Positions 1 to 8,500 of a stretch of DNA of 21,866 bases are shown here, in pieces (position 1 is the first letter of the stretch; every line of letters starts with the position of its first letter). The notes beneath the pieces were generated by a model. That model was not told where the DNA came from. It saw only the letters and a list, made by a program, of their open reading frames with translations, and did not search any database. Origin of the DNA: Hallerella sp963597395 (lineage in GTDB: Bacteria; Fibrobacterota; Fibrobacteria; Fibrobacterales; Fibrobacteraceae); contig CAVBPX010000038.1 of the NCBI GenBank assembly GCA_963597395.1, positions 1-21,866 of the forward strand, given 5' to 3'. A program made the position numbers and the translations under genes.

Positions 1-53
1 GTCTTGGAGGAATGAGCCCGGACAACTACAGGAAAAGTCTAAATTTGCTCTAG
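1..53 (+). CDS. IS3-family transposase (OrfB), C-terminal end only
   Basis: The only plus-strand gene seen; it enters from the left edge. In the frame beginning at base 3, the last 16 codons read LGGMSPDNYRKSLNLL, followed by TAG at 51-53. A leucine-glycine pair followed by (M/S)SP-x-x-YR is the usual extreme C-terminus of IS3-family OrfB (rve/DDE integrase-core) transposases, which act on the element's own ends. The catalytic DDE residues lie outside the window, so whether the copy is intact cannot be judged. It converges on the candidate immunity gene, whose stop is 64 bases away. The call rests on a short but characteristic motif. Confidence 0.7.
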   Translation, partial: LGGMSPDNYRKSLNLL

Positions 54-80
54 GTTTAACAGTCCAAAAAATTGTCCGCA
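1..80 (+). mobile_element. Right end of an IS3-family insertion sequence (partial)
   Basis: The transposase stop at 51-53 is followed by a short AT-rich tail. Read on the minus strand from about base 80, this tail begins TGCGGACAATTTTTTGGACT, which looks like an IS3-type terminal inverted repeat. The exact outer boundary near base 80 is inferred, because the matching left repeat and any target duplication are outside the window. The element sits immediately downstream of the toxin/immunity pair. Confidence 0.5.
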
Positions 81-94
81 TCCCCAAAACCAAT

Positions 95-109
95 AACAAG
101 CACCTTGTT
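95..109. terminator. Weak stem-loop between converging genes
   Basis: AACAAG, a 3-base loop, then CTTGTT form a 6-bp stem between the transposase end and the stop of the candidate immunity gene. It is AT-rich and has no clear U-tract on either side, so it would be a poor intrinsic terminator. It is listed because it is the only hairpin seen in the gap where both converging transcripts should end. Confidence 0.2.
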
Positions 110-117
110 TAAATCGG

Positions 118-669
118 CTAATACCATATTGTATAATTATCCCTAAACAAAAGCCAATTATTTTCATCTAAAAAAATCATTTCACCGCCTTGTCCTCCGT
201 GTTCGCAATAGAGGTGATATTTTCTTGCATAATAAACTTTCTTACTCAGAGCATCACCCTTTTTCACAACAAAATTTCCTTCTAGAGCCATTTCAAAAAG
301 AATCGCTTGAGACTCTTTGTCTTTTTTCAAAAAGGACCGCTCCGACAAATAAGCTTCTTTATTTTGGCATACATAGACTTTAGCAGAGGAGTTTGAATGT
401 TTTTTACACAAAGAGTCTATTTTTTCACTGCAGAATGAGATCACGACATCATTCTTACGAATTCGAAAAACTTTTAAACATAAAAAATTTTCTTCTTTTA
501 ATGTAATTTCTCGTAAAGGATTATCAATCACGAATTTGCAATTATCATAATTATTTGAAACACAACCCATTCCATCGCAGACATCGGCATATATATCAAA
601 AAATCCATCAGCCGAAGTTGCGCAAGAAAAGAACAAGAGAACAATTGCTATTATCATTTTAATCACCAT
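118..669 (-). CDS. Exported cysteine-rich protein, candidate immunity protein
   Basis: No family recognised. This 183-aa protein starts with a short lysine-containing n-region and a hydrophobic stretch (IIAIVLLFF), then SCATSA, so it looks like a Sec signal peptide with cleavage near residue 20; a lipobox reading (FFSC) is weak. The mature part has eight cysteines, an even number that suits disulfides outside the cytoplasm. The start overlaps the stop of the Rhs gene, which is typical of a translationally coupled toxin-immunity pair. The start is uncertain: an AGAGGG directly abuts ATG 669, GTG 666 overlaps the TGA, and ATG 657 has a GGTGA upstream at better spacing but lacks the basic residue. 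The gene is very AT-rich (bases 121-180 hold 13 G+C of 60). From position and export it may protect the producer from the metallopeptidase-like tip of the neighbouring Rhs protein; this is inference. It could also be an accessory subunit. Confidence 0.75.
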   Translation of the reverse strand: MVIKMIIAIVLLFFSCATSADGFFDIYADVCDGMGCVSNNYDNCKFVIDNPLREITLKEENFLCLKVFRIRKNDVVISFCSEKIDSLCKKHSNSSAKVYVCQNKEAYLSERSFLKKDKESQAILFEMALEGNFVVKKGDALSKKVYYARKYHLYCEHGGQGGEMIFLDENNWLLFRDNYTIWY

Positions 670-3600
670 CCCTCTATGGAAGACCTAGATCGCCAAGTCA
701 CATAATTTTCATATTTGCTGTTCAAATATTTAAGGACATTTCCAGAATATCCATATACATTTCCCTGAGTCATTCCTAAATGGTAGTTGGAAGCCTCCAC
801 AAAAGCTCTCCCATTACCCACATAACTACCAACTTGACGGAAATCCTCAAAGCCTAATTTTTTTGCTTGCGCCATCCACTGCTCATTATAAGTTAAATGA
901 TTGAATTCGTGATCAATAGTCGCCATCAGACTAGTTGCGTCATATTTTCCATTTATTGAAAATGCTTCGTCATATATGTATATGCTTCCATCTTCATACA
1001 GCCCTCGAATTGCCCCATTTGATATAGCATCATATTTAAAATCCATATCATATCCACGAATTTGGCGAGCGTAATAATCAACAGCTCGTTGCCTTTGCCC
1101 CACAGCATTATCAAAATCCATAGCTTCAATAAACCGTCCATTTTCGCAAGCATAATCTTCAATTGTTTGATAAGCTTGCAACCGATAGACATCACTCAAT
1201 CCATAATTAGCTACACCAATTGCCCCACCCATTAGTAATCCAGACCCCAGCCCTCCAAATGTTGCCCCCCAAAAGCCATTCCAATTCCATCCATCCGATT
1301 TTCCAATAAAAGCCATTGTTGTATATGATGCAGCTCCAGATGCAGCTCCAGCGATTCCTCCTTCAACAGCAGCACCCGCCGTGGCAGCGAGCAAACCTGA
1401 ATTTGTAGCCAAACCCACTTCGCCAATAATCGTTGCACTAAGACCTGACACAGCGCTTCCCACTCCGCCACCGGCAGCACCGGACGCGGCTCCGACGACG
1501 GCTCCCTGAGCAATCGCTCTTCCACAGCCGACCTCGTTTGCTCCGCTGCAATTCACGGCAGACACCGAAGCCCCGATCGCCGCTCCGACAGCAGCGCCGA
1601 TCGCAATCGCCGCGGTCACGCTTTCTCCGTTCGGGTCGATATAGTTTAGCGGGTCGCCTCCGTAGCTATAGGGGTTCGCAAACTGTCCTGCAGGGTCCGG
1701 CGTAAGCCAGAGTCCAAAGAGAGGGTCGTAGAATCGCGCGCCGAAGTAATACTTGTTCAAGTCGGAATCAAATTCCTTGGACTGCCAGCGTCTGGAATCC
1801 TCGACATTATCGTGAGCCAGGTCAATCAGCGTTCCATAAGGATAATAAGCGTATGCGCTTTGGACTCCCGACGTATCCGCGTAGCCCCTTATATTCCCCA
1901 GGACATCCGTCACGGGGAAATATGCCACACCATCCTTGCGATAGCCTCCGGCAATCAAGTCCTGCAGAACCAGGGAATAAGGCGTTCCCAAGCCATCCCG
2001 ACGATAGACGCCGACTCCGCTTAGGGCCGCCTCCCCATAATTCGAATTTTCGCTATTGTAACTGAAATACACACGCTGTCCATTTTCATCATAGGCCATG
2101 TAAATTCGGCCCAATTCGGATGATTCGTAATCATCCAGGTTATCTTGCGTTATTCCTGCAGGAGTTTCAGGATACAAGCGGACACATTCAGGCAGAGCCC
2201 TGGAATCAAGTTCGTACGCCGAATTTGCATAGCGGTCCAGCCATACATTTCCGGACGCATCGTAGAAATAATACTTATACGGAGTATAACTCCTACCCGA
2301 AATCACCATCCTGCCAGGACGGTAATAGCCCTGGCTCGCGTAATCGTAGCCGATGACCTGGTTTCCTTCGGTTTTCCGCGTCAATCGGCCGAAGCGGTCA
2401 TATCGGTAATCGGCGTTCCTGGTGCCGGACATTCCCGTGAGACGCCCCGAATAGTCATACGCGTAAGTCGCGTTCTCGACGACACGCCCGGCAGAACCGG
2501 CATGGTTCCACACCCTCGCCACGGTTGACTGCCGCGCGGACAAGGGATTTTCATACGATATGTTTTCAGAATAAAGCTCCGTAGAGCCGTTCCTATAGCT
2601 CAGTACGACGGGTCTTCCGTATACATCGCGCCGAACGGTTTTCGTAAACACCTCTGTTCCCGCATCGTAATAGTGTTTGGAGACAATATTTCCATTTGCA
2701 CTGTACGTATAACCAGCCAACATGGAACCGCCTTCGCGCGTTTCAACAAGGCGCCCTCTGTTTTCATAAGTTCTGGTTCTTGTTGCCTTTTGCGTCCAGC
2801 CGCTTCCGTTCCATTCCGAATATGAAGAAGACTCCAACTCGCCAGAAACATTGTAGCCATACGAAAGCCGGACTACAGGAACATTATCAAAAAGGTAAGC
2901 CACCCATTGTCTGGATTTACGGCCGATACGATCATAGGAGTTCATCCTTATCGATACCGCATCGCCATCCTTATTATAGGCTATGACGGCGCCGACATCG
3001 TAATCACGAGCCCACTCCATCTGTAACAGAATGCTGTCAAGAAGGTCTCCATCCAGATTTACTCCATACAAGGAGAGCGTATCCGGATTCGGTTTTCCAT
3101 AAACAGTACGGGCAATCATATTAAGCGAGGATGGAGCGATATCCGTATTAGGAGACAAGAAGCTATGTCCGCCCCGTACTTCGCCCATGGAAACCAGCCT
3201 GCCCTCTTTATCATAAACATTTGCAGTGAAATAATCGTCTCCCAAAGCCTTTTGGCGAGCAGTTCGCGTAAACCTTAAATTTCCTAAAGAGTCATACGCA
3301 TATTCCACAAGGCCCCGGTCGCTGGACTTTTTCGAAAGCACGCGGCCCATGGCATCATAGCCCGTCGTATCGGCAAACTCCGGGTAATCCCTAAGATAAG
3401 ACCGGATCATCCTGTCATAGTCGTCATACTCGTTCACGACAACAAGTTCGTTCAGTCCGTCAAAAGCCCATATGGACACGGACCTGTTTTTTTCATCCGT
3501 AATGCTCTGTGCGTAACGCCCCTCGGCGTCACGCGATATAGTCAAATGTTTTCCGCCAGGGGTTCCAATTCTGTTCTTGAAGCTGCTCGATATATTATTT

Positions 3601-5525
3601 TCGTTCAAATAACCCAGGTGAAGAAAATCATCCGTCGTAGAGGCGGGCAGTCCATAGGACTCGGAGACTTCCTGCCGGTATTCAAAAGATCGCCCCGCTA
3701 TTCCGGCACTTCTTCCAAACGACCCGGACTCGTTTCCGTATCGCGGGTCAAATTCCGCAAAGGCATTGTTCTCTGCGCTCGGCCTGTCCGTTGAATCGGA
3801 TCCGTCGTAATAATTATTCGCCGCCGTCACGCACGCATCACAGGCCATATCCATATACCCGAATGCAGTCGTGTCGCGCACAAACGACATCGGCTCATAC
3901 CTTGTCTTTCCGAGAGCATCGCTATATATCGCCGACACAATATATTTTCCATTGGCAAGGGAGTCCTGAATCTGTACGTTCGAACCGAAAGCGTCCTTGA
4001 AAATCGCGGATGTAAATTTTCTGGCATTCGCCCGTCCGACCGGATCAAGATAGGAATCCGTTTTTACCATTTCCGGTACGACATCAAGAGTTCTCGCCTC
4101 GCAAGGAGCGAATTCGACAACCACATTCACATTTTCATGCATCGCCGTGATGTCAAAATCAATTTTTGAATACGGCCCGTTTCCATAGACCTTAAAAAGT
4201 TTTACATATTCATTGGCGGCTTTCATAGCATTAAATGACGAATTTACGGGAGACATTTTCGAAACAATTTCACCATTAAGAACAACGCTTTTCCCATTCA
4301 CCGTAATCCGTTCTATGGACGAACCCGCCTTGCTTATTATTGAAGCGGAAGCCTTTTCGCCTTCGTACAGGCTAAACGGGGAACTGCCTGACGGAGAGTT
4401 CATCGATACACGGCCACTTCCCGCAATCGAAAAAGTCAACCGATATGGTTTGGGCGGCAGAAATTGAATTGACGGGAGTTGCTTTAGATTGTAGACAATC
4501 CGACCTATTCTGAATGTCATATTCCGGTTCTGCGGGTAAGCCAGCTGGAACTTGAAACCGGGCGCAGGCCTGGTTACATAAGGCGACGTATAGAAAGGGC
4601 CGTCCCACTGGTAAGTGTAATCATTAGGCGAGAACACTCCCACCAATTGATTCTTCTTCACGGACGGATAATGCGCATCGGCGGTTCCTTGAAAATCGTC
4701 GAAATACCAAATGCAGAGACTGTCGTCAACGTCTATCGGATTAAGCATATGCACTTCAATATTGCGAATGCCCCCAACTACAGGATGCTCTCTAGAATAA
4801 TCGTAAGCAAGGATACCCCCAGCCTGTGAAAAAGTCCCCATATCCACAAAAAGGCCCGCCCCCACCCCGTTGGGTTCGCTAACGGAAACCCCTCCGCCAT
4901 TGAACGATTTTGCAATCCATCCCGGCCTCAGCCCATTTGGGCCATAAACATTCATTCTTGTAACCTGCATCCTTGCCGGACGTTTTTTTGCTGTTCCATT
5001 ATACAGAACGGGCCGCATCCAGTCAAGCAATTCCGGCTTGGCATGCGCAACATCGTTTTGCCAAAGCTGAACCTGGATTTCCCCGTCCGTAAAAAACGAC
5101 GACTGGACGGAATAGGATTTTTCCCTATGCCGAAACGGTCCCATTTCTATAACGGTAAAATGATTCGAGTTCGCATCGACAATGGACTTCCACTTAAACG
5201 AGTTCCCAAAATCGACATGAGCCGACATGGGCAAAAAATACGGTTCAATATCCTTGTCAAGGCCGTCCGTCAAGTTTCCAAATGAAATACGGCCGTCGGC
5301 AAATACGGTAAGATTCGAATATGTTCGCGACATATATTCAAATTGATTTGCTTCGGGAAGATTGAGAACCGTCCCGTCCACCGAAAAAGAAGAAACCTCC
5401 GCATCGGACATGTCAATCCAGCTTGGAAGCGCTCGATGAATTTTTCCGTCATCATACCTTTGCGCAACAATATCGGCCAAAGAGAAACCGACACACAGGA
5501 ATAGGAGAACTAAAATTTTTTTCAT
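663..5525 (-). CDS. Secreted Rhs/YD-repeat protein with HExxH metallopeptidase-like C-terminal tip
   Basis: A 1620-aa polymorphic-toxin-type protein. Residues 1-17 form a Sec signal peptide (cleavage after SLA). The N-terminal part includes a nidogen-like patch near 68-83 (LTVFADGRISFGN) and an InlB-B/Big-like sandwich around 362-480. YD repeats run from about 670 (YDAMGRV, YDKEGRL, YDRFGRL), ending in the hallmark Rhs terminus (RFYDP ... TPDPAG ... DPNGE) near 1260-1297. Next comes a Gly/Ala-rich hydrophobic segment (about 1300-1440), then a tip of about 180 residues with HEFNH at 1539-1543 and a possible third zinc ligand, Glu1577 (AFVEAS). In known Rhs proteins the repeats form a hollow shell around the cargo; the tip is the toxin. 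A zinc-dependent peptidase is predicted from the motif only; the target is unknown. An AGGAG lies 6-7 bases before the ATG and overlaps the stop region of the upstream gene, implying coupled translation. Base composition drops sharply in the tip. Confidence 0.92.
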   Translation of the reverse strand: MKKILVLLFLCVGFSLADIVAQRYDDGKIHRALPSWIDMSDAEVSSFSVDGTVLNLPEANQFEYMSRTYSNLTVFADGRISFGNLTDGLDKDIEPYFLPMSAHVDFGNSFKWKSIVDANSNHFTVIEMGPFRHREKSYSVQSSFFTDGEIQVQLWQNDVAHAKPELLDWMRPVLYNGTAKKRPARMQVTRMNVYGPNGLRPGWIAKSFNGGGVSVSEPNGVGAGLFVDMGTFSQAGGILAYDYSREHPVVGGIRNIEVHMLNPIDVDDSLCIWYFDDFQGTADAHYPSVKKNQLVGVFSPNDYTYQWDGPFYTSPYVTRPAPGFKFQLAYPQNRNMTFRIGRIVYNLKQLPSIQFLPPKPYRLTFSIAGSGRVSMNSPSGSSPFSLYEGEKASASIISKAGSSIERITVNGKSVVLNGEIVSKMSPVNSSFNAMKAANEYVKLFKVYGNGPYSKIDFDITAMHENVNVVVEFAPCEARTLDVVPEMVKTDSYLDPVGRANARKFTSAIFKDAFGSNVQIQDSLANGKYIVSAIYSDALGKTRYEPMSFVRDTTAFGYMDMACDACVTAANNYYDGSDSTDRPSAENNAFAEFDPRYGNESGSFGRSAGIAGRSFEYRQEVSESYGLPASTTDDFLHLGYLNENNISSSFKNRIGTPGGKHLTISRDAEGRYAQSITDEKNRSVSIWAFDGLNELVVVNEYDDYDRMIRSYLRDYPEFADTTGYDAMGRVLSKKSSDRGLVEYAYDSLGNLRFTRTARQKALGDDYFTANVYDKEGRLVSMGEVRGGHSFLSPNTDIAPSSLNMIARTVYGKPNPDTLSLYGVNLDGDLLDSILLQMEWARDYDVGAVIAYNKDGDAVSIRMNSYDRIGRKSRQWVAYLFDNVPVVRLSYGYNVSGELESSSYSEWNGSGWTQKATRTRTYENRGRLVETREGGSMLAGYTYSANGNIVSKHYYDAGTEVFTKTVRRDVYGRPVVLSYRNGSTELYSENISYENPLSARQSTVARVWNHAGSAGRVVENATYAYDYSGRLTGMSGTRNADYRYDRFGRLTRKTEGNQVIGYDYASQGYYRPGRMVISGRSYTPYKYYFYDASGNVWLDRYANSAYELDSRALPECVRLYPETPAGITQDNLDDYESSELGRIYMAYDENGQRVYFSYNSENSNYGEAALSGVGVYRRDGLGTPYSLVLQDLIAGGYRKDGVAYFPVTDVLGNIRGYADTSGVQSAYAYYPYGTLIDLAHDNVEDSRRWQSKEFDSDLNKYYFGARFYDPLFGLWLTPDPAGQFANPYSYGGDPLNYIDPNGESVTAAIAIGAAVGAAIGASVSAVNCSGANEVGCGRAIAQGAVVGAASGAAGGGVGSAVSGLSATIIGEVGLATNSGLLAATAGAAVEGGIAGAASGAASYTTMAFIGKSDGWNWNGFWGATFGGLGSGLLMGGAIGVANYGLSDVYRLQAYQTIEDYACENGRFIEAMDFDNAVGQRQRAVDYYARQIRGYDMDFKYDAISNGAIRGLYEDGSIYIYDEAFSINGKYDATSLMATIDHEFNHLTYNEQWMAQAKKLGFEDFRQVGSYVGNGRAFVEASNYHLGMTQGNVYGYSGNVLKYLNSKYENYVTWRSRSSIEGW

Positions 5526-5534
5526 TTTTCGCTC

Positions 5535-8500
5535 CTATTCAATCACGGCATCAGCCTGTACATATATGTTGTTCGACCAAATAAGCCCTTCCCACCTGGA
5601 TTGGGGAGCAAGACTCACCGTCGCAAAAGGAGCCACAAGAATAGAAGCAAAATCAGAAGAGACGCCGAAATACATCAGACCTGGAGCATTTGTATAAAGA
5701 AACACATTTTTTGCGCCACCGGGAGAATTATGCAACTTCGCCCGGTCCGCAATGCTTATTGCATCCTGTACCCACAGACGAACAGGGCCGTCAAAATAAA
5801 CTTTGACATCAGGTTCAACAACAAACGAATCAAAATAGTATTCTCCGGATTCAAAATGGATCTCCGAGTTTGCATAGGCATGGAAATCCCTGTAAGCTCC
5901 GAAAGATATCGTCGCCGCATCATTCGCACCGACTACAAAATCTGTTATTCCCGTAGCGAAATAATTTACAGGTATGTCGGCAACATGAATATTCCTGTGT
6001 TCAATTTTTCCATACAAGGCCCCATCCTGCACATAAAGATTTCCGCCCATAGAGACGTCTTCTACATTGGAATTGGAGCGCAACAGCACGTCGCCTTCAA
6101 CCGTCATTTGCGCCCGGACGCTGGCACCCGCACAAACTTCAACCGTTCCGCCTACAACCTCGTCGGCGGAAATCGAAGCCCTGTCATAAAGAGACACATT
6201 CCCGGTCGCATAAACCTTATGGCCCAATAAAGTTCTATATGGTTGCGGTATGTTTTCGTTTTCTTCGTCATCCTTTCCGCCGGCATCGTCTTCATCGTCA
6301 TTTTTAATCTCCGCGGTATTGTCATCCTCGACGAAAATAACATGCTTGTTCCCGTTTTCATCTTCCAAAAGCAATGTATCCATCGGAGCTTTAGTAAAAT
6401 CCAAATCAATGCAAGCGCTACGGAAATAAGTAGCGCCCTTGAACCTCAGATGAACGCCGAACGGGAACCGGATGCAGAATTTACGATATGCGCCATCTCC
6501 CCTGCTGACATACAGCGCCGTATCCAAAGCCATGCCTACGGGAATCAAATTGCTATTGGTACTAACGTCATACCGCAAGGTTGTATTCGCTGATTCCGTA
6601 GTCGGGTATTCCCTGAACAAATCAATCGAATAGGTCAATGAAACGCCATTGGTACCAATGACATTTATTTCTATGTGGTTTTCGCCAGGTTCCAGATGGA
6701 TTTCCGAGGTCAGATCCTGGAAATTATATCCAGACGAAAATACGGAACCGACCCACGATATCAAAGCCCCAAAGAAATTGACACCTTCACAAGAAACTTG
6801 AGTCCCGTTATGAAGTACCTGCACGGATGCGACATCAAGCGGTTCCATCAAAGCTGGCGTTATTTCAATAATGGAATCATCCGACAAGACCTTCGCCGCA
6901 TAATTGAGTATATATTGACGGAATTCAGCCGGAATCGTTGTCATGGCACCTGCGACCCGTATGTCCGAAAGAGTCAAGTCAACGTCATCCGTTGCGACAT
7001 ATTTCATGGGAACAATATGTTTCTTTCGACTCTTCGCTTCCTTTTCAGATGCCTGTACAACAACAACAGGGGTTCCGTTCGAACCAAAAGCCAAGTTCGC
7101 CGCTTTCGCTGTCTTCTCAGCCTTAATGAAAGCAGGGATTCCTACAGAAAGCCACCGCGAATCTCGATAACCTACAAGGGTGAGTCCGTCTTCGTTTTGA
7201 CCATTCGCAAACAGGACATAGGGGATTCCGTTCCGAACAGCAAAATCAAACGGAGCGTCGTTTTCCAAATAAGCGATAATCCGACGTTCCTGTTCAACAG
7301 GCAATCCCGCAGAATTTACAATTGAGGCATCCTCGTAGGGAGTAAACTTGAGTCTATGTTCGGGAGTGCCATCTTCATCTTCCGTGTCAATATATTCGCC
7401 CCTGAGAACCGTAACGGCCGTCTTGTCAGTATTATCCACGGAAACATTGTACGCCACGGCAAGATAGATATAGTCCGCATCGCCCGCAATCTTAAACCGC
7501 TTCACCATGGCAAGAGGAATTGAATCATCTACAAATACAAGGTCTCCCAGATAATTCGGGATCATGTCATCGGATGCGGAATCTTTTGCAAGGGTTGGCC
7601 CCGCCCAGATACTTCCCGAGCCGGATATCCCTGATTCCGAAGAATCAAAAAGTCTCTTTATAATCAAGAATTTGGGAGAAGAAACGCCGTTTCCATGCTC
7701 GGCAATCACATCGTCCTTATACAGTTCAAAATAGGGATTTCGCGCAACATACGCAGCATAAAGCTTTCCGCCAGGACCTGTTGTCATATCGACGCCATAC
7801 ACATCGCCGTTCTCTATAATACCCGGCACAACAGATGGAGGCACATCAAAATCCTGTCCGAACACCGCATTGCCGCCTACAGGCATCCATGCATTATTTA
7901 CAAAGCAACCGGACGCAAGTACCGGAGTCGTTGCGCTATCATGGGCCGCCGTCTTTACATAGGCAGCACAAACATTGCCGGCCGAACTCGTCGACACGGC
8001 AAAATCAAGTCCGTACACGGAGTCGTCAAAAATGTAACCATTGTCGGCCCATGTCCCCGAATTACCGGAAAACAGCTCGGCATTCTCATTACTTGTTGAG
8101 TCAACCATCAAAATTCGAGGCATCGAAAGCAAATAACTGTTTCCGCCGGACATCGTCCCCGACAAGGCTTTGGATCTTTGTAAAGTTACCAGATTTTCAA
8201 CCCATGTGTTTCCGCTAAAATCAGCCGTATAAACGCCATCCGACGCAGAATAGGCTATTTTCGAAGAATCGCCCTTGTCTATAAACAGCGGCATTTCTGC
8301 CTTTCTCAAAACATTTCCATAGCGGCCCCATCCCGTCGAAGCCTTTTGAAGATGCACCGTATATATATTACCGTCATCCGCCCCGACATCTATTTCCAAT
8401 GTATATGAGGCATCGCCTTCCAAAGCGACATATAAATCATCATCGGCGGAACAGCAATCATAATGCCATCCGGCAGAGGAACCTTCTCCGTCAGCATATA

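Noticed and set aside
1..117. Open minus-strand frame beyond the immunity-gene stop, and a plus-strand frame starting at base 2 ending at 112
   Set aside because: The frame from base 3 carries a recognisable IS3 transposase terminus; the other two are short shadows of it and of the element's end.
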